Made by a program: the position numbers and the translations under genes
The notes under the pieces: generated by a model
The model's database searches: none
The model's input: only the letters and a program-made list of their open reading frames with translations
What the model was told of the DNA's origin: nothing
NCBI GenBank assembly: GCA_016794525.1
Contig: JAEUJY010000028.1
Coordinates: 1-59,031 of the forward strand
Direction of reading: 5' to 3'
Length of the DNA: 59,031 bases
Origin: Myxococcales bacterium
GTDB lineage: Bacteria > Myxococcota_A > Polyangia > Haliangiales > Haliangiaceae
Part shown: piece after piece, positions 30,149-39,269 of the stretch
Layout: every line of letters begins with the position of its first letter
Position numbering within the stretch: the stretch's first letter is position 1

Positions 30149-31183
30149 ATGCGCAACCTCTCCGTCCGGTTCACCTCTGTCGCGCTGGGGGTCGCCCTCA
30201 TCGCGGTCTCGGCCCAACGCGCCCAGGCCAAGTGCAGCCTGATCGAGTGCGGCACCAACTCGCCCTACCTCTCCCAGTACAGCTTCCACGAGCTGAACTT
30301 CGACGGCCTGCCCAACGACGAGGGGCTGATCGTCACCGGCCTGGAGTCACCGCTGGTGTGGTGGACCCAGCTCTACCCCCGGGTCGAGGCCGACCGCCTG
30401 ACCGCGGTCGACGGCCACGGCAACACCTGGCTCCACGGCACGATGCTGGGCGGCGCGACGATCACGATCATCGACTCGGCCCCCGAGCCGCGCAAGTTCG
30501 AGCTGCAGATCCAGACCGTCTACGGCGGCTTCGACCTGTGGGTCGATCCCAACGGCGAGGAGCTCGAGTCGTACAAGCTGTCGTGGAAGGAGGCCGGCGC
30601 GCCGCCCCAGGACTTCCGCCCGCTGTGCACGCTGCCCCCGCCGCAGGTGATCGGCGATGGCCAGGAGTGGTACCCCGATCCCGACGGCACGCTGCTGTTC
30701 ACCGGCGATCGCTACTCGGCCGAGAAGAAGATGGTCTACGACACCGACCCGCACTCGACGATGGGGTGGGTCAACGTCGCGTGCGCCGGCGGCGCCAAGT
30801 ACAAGATGTTCATGACCCGCCACGCCACGGTGACCTCCGACGACCTGCACCAGTCCGACGAGAAGCAGCGCACGGCGATGCTCAAGATGTACGTGTCGGA
30901 CGTGTGCGGCGACGGCCAGTCGTTCACCAAGCAGGGCACGCCGCTGCACTGGACCAACGAGAAGGACTGGGGCTACGTCACCTGGAGCGAGTACGACACC
31001 GAGGCGTACTGGGGCGCCGAGGGCGCGCTGTGCCTGAACGTCCACCGCCTCGGCGACACGTTCGTCAACGAGATCGAGGCAGCCTGCCACCTGCCGACCT
31101 GCGAGTCGGCGTTCCCGACCGCGCCCGGCCACTGGCCCGACGGCGCCTACGTCGTCAGCCGCCTGCCGGTGAAGCCGATCTGA
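30149..31183 (+). CDS. Secreted ADYC-domain-like protein (2)
   Basis: A 344-residue exported paralog of the protein at 26405. The signal peptide (VALGVALIAVSAQRAQA) is followed by KCSLIECGTNSP, identical to the other copy. The C-terminal half has LKMYVSDVCGDGQSFTKQGT, the ADYC-like motif, then EAYWGAEGALCLNVHRLGD, equivalent to EGVWGPNGALCIDDYRKG in copy 1. The middle regions diverge strongly. It is divergent from the Ser/Thr kinase, with about 150 bp of shared upstream DNA. Function unknown; conserved Cys suggest an extracytoplasmic disulfide-stabilised fold. Confidence 0.82.
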   Translation: MRNLSVRFTSVALGVALIAVSAQRAQAKCSLIECGTNSPYLSQYSFHELNFDGLPNDEGLIVTGLESPLVWWTQLYPRVEADRLTAVDGHGNTWLHGTMLGGATITIIDSAPEPRKFELQIQTVYGGFDLWVDPNGEELESYKLSWKEAGAPPQDFRPLCTLPPPQVIGDGQEWYPDPDGTLLFTGDRYSAEKKMVYDTDPHSTMGWVNVACAGGAKYKMFMTRHATVTSDDLHQSDEKQRTAMLKMYVSDVCGDGQSFTKQGTPLHWTNEKDWGYVTWSEYDTEAYWGAEGALCLNVHRLGDTFVNEIEAACHLPTCESAFPTAPGHWPDGAYVVSRLPVKPI

Positions 31184-31190
31184 ATTTCCC

Positions 31191-31259
31191 GGGGGCTCGT
31201 CGCCGAGCCCCCCTCGATCCCGGCCGAGCCGGGATCGAACCTCCGCCCGCGACGCGAGA
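31191..31259. repeat. TCGN-loop double-hairpin element, copy c
   Basis: Hairpin 1: GGGGGCTCG (31191-31199) with CGAGCCCCC (31204-31212), loop TCGC. Hairpin 2: TCGATCCCGGC (31214-31224) with GCCGGGATCGA (31228-31238), loop CGA; this stem is identical to hairpin 2 of copy a. The tail CCTCCGCCCGCGACGCGAGA resembles copy b. It lies between convergent ADYC (plus) and peptidase (minus) genes, 7 nt after the ADYC stop. Confidence 0.8.
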
Positions 31260-31269
31260 CCGCCGCGGC

Positions 31270-32688
31270 TCACCGCGTCGCGTGGCGCGCGATCACGTCG
31301 GCGACGCAGGCGGTGAGCTTCTTGGCCATCGGGATGTCGAGGAACTCGTTGGGGCCGTGGGCGTTGGAGCCGGGGCCGAGCACGCCGGTGATGAAGAACT
31401 GCGCCTCGGGGAAGCGCTGGCCGAGCATGCCCATGAACGGGATCGAGCCGCCTTCGCCCATCGACACCGGCGGCTTGCCGAAGTGGGTGGCCGAGGCCTC
31501 CTCGAGCGCCGCCTCGAGCCACGGCGCCAGCGCCGGGGCGTTCCAGCCGGCGTTGGCGCCGCCCGGCTCGAAGCGGACCTTGGCGCCGTAGGGCGGGTTG
31601 GCCTCGAGCAGCGCCTTGACCCGCGCCAGCGCGTCGGCGGCGTCGACGGTCGGCGGCACCCGCAGCGACAGCTTGAGCGAGGTCGACGGCCGCATCACGT
31701 TGCCGGCGTTGCCGATCGCCGGGATGCCGTCGGCGCCGGTGATGGCCAGCGCCGGGCGCCAGGTGCGGTTCAAGATCAGCTCGGCGCCGTCCTTCGACAC
31801 CGGGCTGACGCCGGGATGGAACGGGAACTTCGACCACACGTCGTCGCCGAGCACGTCGGCGGCGCGCGCCGCCTGGTCGATCCGGCCGCGCGGGATCTGC
31901 GCGTACAGCTCGGCGGGGCGGATCGCGCCGGTGTGGCTGTCCTCGAGCCGGTCGAGCAGCTGCCGCGCCACCCGGAAGCTCGACGCGACGACGCCCGAGC
32001 CGTCGCCCGAGTGCACGCCCTCGCGCAAGAGGCTCACCTCGAGCGTGCCCAGCACCAGGCCGCGCAACGACGTCGTGCACCACAGCTGCTCGTAGTTGCC
32101 GCAGCCCGAGTCGAGGCAGACCACCAGGCTCGGCGTGCCGATCCGCGGCGCCAGGTGCTCGATGTACGCCGGCAGGTCGAAGCTGCCCGACTCCTCGCAC
32201 GCCTCGATCAGCACGCAGCAGCGCGCGAACGGGCGGCCCTGCTGCACCAGCACGTTGATCGCGGTCAGGCTGGCGAAGATCGCGTAGCCGTCGTCGGCGC
32301 CGCCGCGACCGTACAGCCGCTCGCCGCGCATGACCGGCGTCCACGGGCCCAGGCCCTCGTCCCAGCCGGTCATCTCGGGCTGCTTGTCGAGGTGGCCGTA
32401 GAGCAGCACGGTGTCGCCGTCGCGCGCGGTGCCGGGCACCTCGATGAAGATCACCGGCGTGCGGTCCTCGACCCGCACCACCTCGAGCGTCGCGCCCGGC
32501 GGCAGGTGCCGCTTGGCCCAGCCGGCCAGCAGCTCGACCGCGCGATCCATGTGGCCGTGCTCGCGCCACGCCTTGTCGAACATCGGCGACTTGTTGGGGA
32601 TGCCGATGTATTCGACCAGCGTCGGGACGATGCTGTCGGCGAAGGTGGTGTCGATCTGGGAGCGGGCGGCGCCAGCGTCGATGCTCAT
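31270..32688 (-). CDS. M20 family metallopeptidase (dipeptidase-like)
   Basis: A 472-residue zinc peptidase of the M20 family (CNDP/PepV-like dipeptidases and related amidohydrolases), cytoplasmic by lack of signal. Metal and catalytic residues are visible in order: VLLYGHLDKQPE (His, then catalytic Asp), GRGGADDG (bridging Asp), EACEESGS (catalytic Glu plus ligand Glu), CLDSG (Asp ligand) and SNAHGPNE (His ligand). The dimerisation lid lies in the middle (LREGVHSGDGSG). The ATG at 32688 is chosen over 32727 because TACACC lies 6 nt upstream, giving leaderless spacing, and homology begins soon after. Substrate is not predictable. Confidence 0.92.
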   Translation of the reverse strand: MSIDAGAARSQIDTTFADSIVPTLVEYIGIPNKSPMFDKAWREHGHMDRAVELLAGWAKRHLPPGATLEVVRVEDRTPVIFIEVPGTARDGDTVLLYGHLDKQPEMTGWDEGLGPWTPVMRGERLYGRGGADDGYAIFASLTAINVLVQQGRPFARCCVLIEACEESGSFDLPAYIEHLAPRIGTPSLVVCLDSGCGNYEQLWCTTSLRGLVLGTLEVSLLREGVHSGDGSGVVASSFRVARQLLDRLEDSHTGAIRPAELYAQIPRGRIDQAARAADVLGDDVWSKFPFHPGVSPVSKDGAELILNRTWRPALAITGADGIPAIGNAGNVMRPSTSLKLSLRVPPTVDAADALARVKALLEANPPYGAKVRFEPGGANAGWNAPALAPWLEAALEEASATHFGKPPVSMGEGGSIPFMGMLGQRFPEAQFFITGVLGPGSNAHGPNEFLDIPMAKKLTACVADVIARHATR

Positions 32689-32694
32689 GGCCGG

Positions 32695-32700
32695 GGTGTA
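32695..32700 (-). promoter_or_regulatory. -10-like TACACC, 6 nt before M20 peptidase ATG
   Basis: On the minus strand TACACC, CCGGCC, then ATG at 32688. The final T of TANNNT is a C, so it is weaker than the other examples. Confidence 0.3.
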
Positions 32701-32794
32701 CCGCTTTTCGGGCAGGTCGACAGGCACTTCGGCGCCGATCCACTGCCCGATCGGGCGGGTCGCCAGCGCTGGCGCGCACGCTAGATCTTGCCGC

Positions 32795-32800
32795 TATAGT
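32795..32800 (+). promoter_or_regulatory. -10 box TATAGT, 7 nt before clpS ATG
   Basis: TATAGT matches TATAAT at five of six positions and lies 7 nt before the ATG at 32808. No Shine-Dalgarno is visible. It is the best -10 match among the leaderless candidates and probably drives clpS-clpA. Confidence 0.55.
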
Positions 32801-32807
32801 GTTCGCC

Positions 32808-33188
32808 ATGAACCCGCCTGCGATCGCCTCTGCACGCGTCCCGGCGCGCGCCGCCGGCGACGACAAGAAGCCCAACCGCCCCGCGCCCAAGCAGGACACC
32901 GGGGTCGCGCTGGAGGAGCGCACCCGCACCAAGAAGCCACCGATGTACAAGGTGCTCTTGCACAACGACGACTACACGACCAAGGAGTTCGTGGTCTTCG
33001 TGCTGCAGACGGTGTTCCAGCGCAGCGAGGCCGACGCGGTGGCCATCATGACCCACGTGCACAACCAGGGCGTCGGCGTGGCCGGCGTCTACACCTTCGA
33101 GATCGCCGAGACCAAGGTCCAGAAGACCGTCCAGCTCGCCCGCTCGAACGAGTACCCGCTGCAGCTCTCGATCGAGCCGAGCGAGTAG
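32808..33188 (+). CDS. clpS: ATP-dependent Clp protease adaptor ClpS
   Basis: A 126-residue N-end-rule adaptor that delivers N-degron substrates to ClpA. A disordered basic N-tail of about 40 residues is followed by the ClpS core: PPMYKVLLHNDDYTTKEFVVFVLQTVF, with the N-degron-binding Asn-Asp-Asp, then AIMTHVHNQGVGVAGVYTFEIAETKV. All core motifs are present. The ATG at 32808 is used; a GTG at 32799 lies inside the -10 region. The stop is 13 nt before the clpA ATG, a classic clpS-clpA operon. Confidence 0.97.
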   Translation: MNPPAIASARVPARAAGDDKKPNRPAPKQDTGVALEERTRTKKPPMYKVLLHNDDYTTKEFVVFVLQTVFQRSEADAVAIMTHVHNQGVGVAGVYTFEIAETKVQKTVQLARSNEYPLQLSIEPSE

Positions 33189-33201
33189 GGAAGAGGCCAC
33201 C

Positions 33202-35490
<2,289 letters not shown>

Positions 35491-35542
35491 ATTCCACGCC
35501 GCGCGCGCCGGCGATCGTGCCGGGGGGCGGCCCGCTCCGAGC

Positions 35543-35710
35543 GCGCTGTGGAGTTGCCGGCGGTGGTGGACAACCGCGCCTGGCGGCGCGCCGGCGAGCC
35601 CGCGTCGATGCCGGCGCGCGGCTGCCCACACCGCCTTGAAGAACGGCGCGGCGAAGGGCGCGCTCCGACGGCGATCGCCGGAGCGCCGTTCTTCACAACC
35701 CACACAGCGC
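35543..35710 (+). mobile_element. Palindromic 168-bp element, copy 1
   Basis: The ends are imperfect inverted repeats: GCGCTGTGGAGTTG at the left and CAACCCACACAGCGC at the right. The centre is a hairpin AGAACGGCGC...GCGCCGTTCT near 35640-35695, whose apex is a second stem CGCTCCG/CGGAGCG. Copy 2 at 35889-36055 matches its reverse complement, except that the apex differs and has its own pairing. The apex difference that preserves pairing suggests a selected or mechanistically maintained fold. Confidence 0.75.
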
Positions 35711-35888
35711 GGGCCGCTATCCCTGATCACTCCGTTGGTGATCCCAGAACCGAGGCCGCTGAGCCCGGGCCCGATCCAGGCGGCCACCCCGTCGGCCTCG
35801 CGATCGTCGCTGCGTGGGCCGCGACCCTCGCCGTGCCCGCGTTTCTCTCTCTCTCCACTCAAACGAAGTGATCAGGGCCCGGCGATCC

Positions 35889-36055
35889 GCGCTGTGTGGG
35901 TTGTGAAGAACGGCGCCCCGCCATGGCGTGCACCACGCCACCGTCGCCGCGCCGTTCTTCAAGGCGGTGTGGGCAACCGCGCGACGGCGCCGACGTGGGC
36001 TCGCCCGCGCGCCGCCAGGCGCGGTTGTCCACCACCGCCGGCAACTCCACAGCGC
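35889..36055 (-). mobile_element. Palindromic element, copy 2 (inverted)
   Basis: This is the inverted copy of 35543-35710. It has the same GCGCTGTG termini and GAAGAACGGCGC/GCGCCGTTCTTC stem. Its apex is different (TGGCGTG/CACGCCA) but still self-complementary. Similarity to copy 1 continues outside the element to a shared CCCTGATCAC block, giving the 188-bp arms. It lies about 140 bp upstream of the RAYT gene. Confidence 0.75.
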
Positions 36056-36157
36056 TCCGGGAGGTGCCGGCCATCTCACCCTCGATCGCTATCCCGCGCC
36101 GCGCTCGCAGATCGACGGCGTGGTCGCAGTTCTCTCTCGCTGAATCCCCTTCTCACC

Positions 36158-36185
36158 TTGACGGGCTGCTTGCAGGTGTTATATT
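36158..36185 (+). promoter_or_regulatory. Sigma-70-type promoter for RAYT gene
   Basis: TTGACG (36158-36163), 16-nt spacer, TATATT (36180-36185). It is the best two-box promoter I see in the window and lies 11 nt before the ATG at 36197. The local A+T content is unusually high for this DNA. Confidence 0.6.
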
Positions 36186-36196
36186 CGCCCAATCAT

Positions 36197-36961
36197 ATGA
36201 GGGCGCGGAAGGCGACGCAGCTGGGGTTGTCAGGGACCGAGGGGGCGCCACGCCGCGCGAGCAACCCGACCGGCCACGGTGGCAAGCGCGCCGGCGCGGG
36301 GCGCAAGCGGACGCTGCCCGGCCCGCCGCGCGGCAAGCACCGCGCGCGGCCGTTCCACGATCGCCGCCTGCCGGTGCACGTCGTCCTGCGCGTCACGCGG
36401 CAGGTCGGCCGGCTGCGCCGCCCGCAGGCGTACGCGGCGGTGCGGGCGGCGATGATCGCGCTGGTCGGCCGCGCCGACTTCCGCGTCGTCCACCTGTCGA
36501 TCCAGCGCCACCACATCCACCTCCTGTGCGAGGCCCACGATCGCCGCGCGCTGGCCAACGGGGTCCGCGCGCTGTGCGTCTCCGCCGCGCGCCGTCTCAA
36601 CGCGATGGTCACCGAGGCGCCCGGCGTGCCGCGCCGCGGCCGGGTCTTCACCGACCGCTACCACGCGACGACGCTCGAGAAGCCGCGCCAGGCGCGCCAC
36701 GCGCTGGCCTACGTGCTCAACAACTGGCGCCGCCACCGCGAAGATCACGCCGGCGTCGGACAGCGCCGTGCACCGCTCGATCGCTACGCCAGCGGCGTCG
36801 CCTTCGCCGGCTGGGCCGAGCGCGACGGCGTGCCGTTCGCGTGGCCCACGGGCTTCGAGCCGATGCCGACCGCGGCGCCGCAGACCTGGCTCATGCAGGG
36901 TGGCTGGAAGCGCGGCGGCCCTGCGCCCAGCCTCTGGGAGCGCCCGGGTCCGCTGGCGTGA
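36197..36961 (+). CDS. REP-associated tyrosine transposase (RAYT, Y1/HUH family)
   Basis: A 254-residue single-strand DNA transposase-like protein related to IS200/IS605 TnpA. The HUH motif is His106-Ile-His108 in SIQRHHIHLLCEA and the candidate catalytic tyrosine is Tyr172 in HALAYVLNNWRRH. A basic N-terminus with GGKRAGAGRK is typical of bacterial RAYT-like proteins. RAYTs act on short palindromic (REP) repeats and are usually single-copy and vertically maintained. The ATG at 36197 sits 11 nt after a TATATT -10. The larger frame that begins upstream runs through the inverted repeat and is rejected. Two palindromic elements lie upstream and a hairpin lies just downstream. Confidence 0.88.
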   Translation: MRARKATQLGLSGTEGAPRRASNPTGHGGKRAGAGRKRTLPGPPRGKHRARPFHDRRLPVHVVLRVTRQVGRLRRPQAYAAVRAAMIALVGRADFRVVHLSIQRHHIHLLCEAHDRRALANGVRALCVSAARRLNAMVTEAPGVPRRGRVFTDRYHATTLEKPRQARHALAYVLNNWRRHREDHAGVGQRRAPLDRYASGVAFAGWAERDGVPFAWPTGFEPMPTAAPQTWLMQGGWKRGGPAPSLWERPGPLA

Positions 36962-37103
36962 CGGGGAGGCGCGCCGATGCGCGAGGCGGTCCCTCGCGCG
37001 ATGGCCGTTCGCGGCGTCGGCGGTTGCACGCGCCAGGTCGCCGTGGAGATGTGATGGATGATCAGGTATCGATAGGGGGACCCGGTGGGGGCATGACCCC
37101 GCC

Positions 37104-37133
37104 GGGGGAAGGTCTGTCGACAGCCCTTCCCCG
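37104..37133. repeat. TCGN-loop hairpin, copy d (single)
   Basis: GGGGAAGG (37105-37112) pairs with CCTTCCCC (37125-37132). Inside, CTG/CAG pairing leaves loop TCGA. It resembles hairpin 1 of the double-hairpin family, but the neighbouring CGG-T-GGGG/CCCC-G-CCG stem (about 37083-37104) precedes it instead of following it. It lies between convergent RAYT and gpsA genes. Confidence 0.65.
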
Positions 37134-37138
37134 GGCGT

Positions 37139-38167
37139 TCAGTCCTTCTCGCTGCGCAGCGAGCGCGCCATCAGCCGCTGCATCGTCTCGCGCGCCGGCG
37201 CGCCCTCGTGGACGATCGCGTGCATCACCTCGGTGATCGGCGCCGGCACCCCCAGCTTGCGCGCCAGGTCCCACGCGACCTTCGTCGTCTTGACGCCCTC
37301 GGCGACCATCCGCATGTCGGCGAGGATCTCGGCCATCGTCTGGCCGCGGCCCAGGGCCAGGCCGACCTTGCGGTTGCGCGACGTGTCGCTCGAGCAGGTC
37401 AGCACCAGGTCGCCCATGCCCGACAGCCCGGCGAAGGTGACCGGATCGGCGCCCATCGCCACGCCGATGCGGGTGATCTCGGCCAGGCCGCGGGTGATCA
37501 GCGCGGCGCGCGCGTTGGAGCCGAAGCCGAGGCCGTCGGACACGCCGGCGGCGATCGCGACGACGTTCTTGATCGCGCCGCCGACCAGCACGCCGACGAC
37601 GTCGTCGGTCGAGTAGGTGCGGAAGCGATCGGTCGACAGCGCGCGCTGCACCATCGCGGTGGTCTCGGGATCGCGGCCGGCCAGGACGATCGCCGACGGC
37701 ATGCCGCCGGCGATCTCGGCGGCGAAGGTCGGCCCCGACAGGTAGGTCGCGCGGCCGGCGATCCGCGCCGGGAAGATGTCGGCGTAGACCCGATCGATCG
37801 TCTGCAGCGTGCCGTCCTCGAGGCCCTTCGACGCGTTGACCACGACGACGTCGGGATCGAGCCACGCCGCGGCCCGGCCGAGCACGTCGCGGATCGCGTG
37901 CGACGGCGTCACCCCGACGACGATCTGCTTGCCGCGCACCGCCGTCTCGAGATCGGCGGTGACGGTCACGCCGTCCGGCAGCCGGAACCCCGGCAGGTAC
38001 AGCTTGTTCTCGCGGGTGGCCTGCAGCTCGGCGGCGGCGGCCGCGCCGCGGCACCAGAAGTCGACCCGGTGCCCCGCCGACGCGGCGAGGATGGCCAGGC
38101 AGGTGCCGTAGCTGCCGGCGCCGATGACGGCGACGTCCTTGGGCGAGCGCGCGGGGGCGGTGGTCAT
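37139..38167 (-). CDS. gpsA: Glycerol-3-phosphate dehydrogenase [NAD(P)+]
   Basis: A 342-residue cytoplasmic enzyme reducing dihydroxyacetone phosphate to sn-glycerol-3-phosphate for phospholipid synthesis. The N-terminal Rossmann motif is VIGAGSYGTCLA. Family motifs follow: VVNASKGLEDGT, YLSGPTFAAEIAGGMPS, the catalytic-lysine region GGAIKNVVAIAAGVSDGL, and FGSNARAALITRGLAEI, then GLSGMGDLVLTCSSDTSRNRKVG. The ATG at 38167 is preferred; the in-frame GTG two codons upstream lies too close to the TAGGTT box. It is convergent with the RAYT gene. Confidence 0.96.
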   Translation of the reverse strand: MTTAPARSPKDVAVIGAGSYGTCLAILAASAGHRVDFWCRGAAAAAELQATRENKLYLPGFRLPDGVTVTADLETAVRGKQIVVGVTPSHAIRDVLGRAAAWLDPDVVVVNASKGLEDGTLQTIDRVYADIFPARIAGRATYLSGPTFAAEIAGGMPSAIVLAGRDPETTAMVQRALSTDRFRTYSTDDVVGVLVGGAIKNVVAIAAGVSDGLGFGSNARAALITRGLAEITRIGVAMGADPVTFAGLSGMGDLVLTCSSDTSRNRKVGLALGRGQTMAEILADMRMVAEGVKTTKVAWDLARKLGVPAPITEVMHAIVHEGAPARETMQRLMARSLRSEKD

Positions 38168-38175
38168 CGCCACCG

Positions 38176-38181
38176 AACCTA
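38176..38181 (-). promoter_or_regulatory. -10-like TAGGTT, 8 nt before gpsA ATG
   Basis: On the minus strand TAGGTT, eight bases, then ATG at 38167. This is slightly wider than the common 6-nt leaderless spacing. Confidence 0.35.
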
Positions 38182-38204
38182 CCGCAAGTCGTCGGCGGCC
38201 GGGC

Positions 38205-39269
38205 TCACCCGCTCGCCGGCTCGCCGGGGTTGGCGGTGGCCAGCACGACCCGATCGCGGCCGGCGCGCTTGGCCGCGTACAGCGCGTCGTCGGCCGACCG
38301 CACCAGCGCCATCGCGTCGCCGGCGTCGTCGGGGAACGACGCCACGCCGATCGAGATCGTGACCCGGCCCAGCGGCTGCGCCTCCTTGTGCGCGAAGCCG
38401 AACCCGATCACCCGCTCGCGCACCCGCTCGGCCAGCTTGGCCGCGGTGAACTTGGCGGTGTCGACCAGCACGACCCCGAACTCCTCGCCGCCGTAGCGCG
38501 CGACGAGGTCGTTGGCGCGCCGGCCCTCGGCGAGCAGCCGCGCGATCTGGCGCAGCACCTCGTCGCCCGACGGGTGGCCGTGGTGGTCGTTGTAGTGCTT
38601 GAAGTGATCGACGTCGATCATCAGGAGCGACAGCGGCAGGCCGTTGCGCGCCGAGCGCTCGACCTCGAGCGCGAGCCGCTCGTGGAAGTGGCGGTGGTTG
38701 TACAGCCCGGTCAGGCCGTCGGTGACCGCCAGCTGCGCCAGCCGGGCGTTGGCCTCGGCCAGCTCGTGGGTGCGCTCGTGGATCTTGGCCTCGAGCTCGC
38801 GGTTCATCTCGAGCAGCGCCTGGTTCTTGGCCGACAACGTCGCGATCAGCTCGCGGTTCTCGGCGGTCAGCCGGTACTGCCGCAGCAGGTTCTCGACCGC
38901 CAGCCGCAAGGACGCCTCGTCCCACGGCTTGGACAGGTAGTGGTTGAGGTTGGCGCGGTTGATCGCGCTGACCACCGCGTCGAGGCCGGCCTGCCCGGTC
39001 AAGAGGATCTTGGTGGTCGACGGGCTGCGGCGATCGACCAGCTCGAGCAGATCGACGCCCTTCATGCCGGGCATGATCTGATCGGCGATCACCACCGCGA
39101 TCTTCTCGCCGTCGCGCTCCAGCTCGTCGAGCAGCTCGAGCGCGTCGGCGCCCGACGACGCGGTCGCGATGTCGCACTCGTGGCCGAAGCGCGCCGCGAG
39201 CTGCTGGCGCAGCGCGTGGAGCACGCCCTCCTCGTCGTCGACGCACAGGATGGTCTCGCGCAGGCTCAC
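38205..39269 (-). CDS. Response regulator with GGDEF diguanylate cyclase output
   Basis: A 354-residue protein predicted to make c-di-GMP on phosphorylation. The receiver domain (1-125) has CVDDEEG, phosphoacceptor Asp in VVIADQIMPG and Lys in YLSKPW. A coiled coil (about 140-185; ELIATLSAKNQALLEMNRELEAKI) links to a GGDEF domain (about 190-350) with DGLTGLYNHRHF, DVDHFKHYNDHHGH and the active-site signature GGEEF. No inhibitory RxxD site is obvious just before it. The GTG at 39269 overlaps the histidine kinase stop by 4 nt (GTGA), so it is the expected partner of that kinase. Confidence 0.95.
   Translation of the reverse strand: MSLRETILCVDDEEGVLHALRQQLAARFGHECDIATASSGADALELLDELERDGEKIAVVIADQIMPGMKGVDLLELVDRRSPSTTKILLTGQAGLDAVVSAINRANLNHYLSKPWDEASLRLAVENLLRQYRLTAENRELIATLSAKNQALLEMNRELEAKIHERTHELAEANARLAQLAVTDGLTGLYNHRHFHERLALEVERSARNGLPLSLLMIDVDHFKHYNDHHGHPSGDEVLRQIARLLAEGRRANDLVARYGGEEFGVVLVDTAKFTAAKLAERVRERVIGFGFAHKEAQPLGRVTISIGVASFPDDAGDAMALVRSADDALYAAKRAGRDRVVLATANPGEPASG

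Larger units (their letters stand above)
35491..36196. other. 706-bp gene-free region with large inverted repeat
   Basis: Between clpA and the RAYT gene I find no credible gene; frames that cross it have no recognisable protein. It holds a 188-bp-arm inverted repeat (35543-35730 and 35868-36055) around a 137-bp spacer. Each arm contains a 168-bp palindromic element. The spacer includes GATCAC/GTGATC hairpins and a CT-rich run (TTTCTCTCTCTCTCC near 35841). The right end carries the RAYT promoter. Confidence 0.85.

Noticed and set aside
35543-36055. Possible replication origin or DnaA-box cluster (GTGGACAA / TTGTCCAC)
   Set aside because: The words resemble but do not match TTATCCACA, they belong to the repeated element, and no dnaA/dnaN or AT-rich unwinding region is nearby.
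35636-36196. In-frame 187-codon extension upstream of the RAYT ATG
   Set aside because: It crosses the inverted repeat and the RAYT promoter, and its translation has no RAYT-like features before the ATG at 36197.
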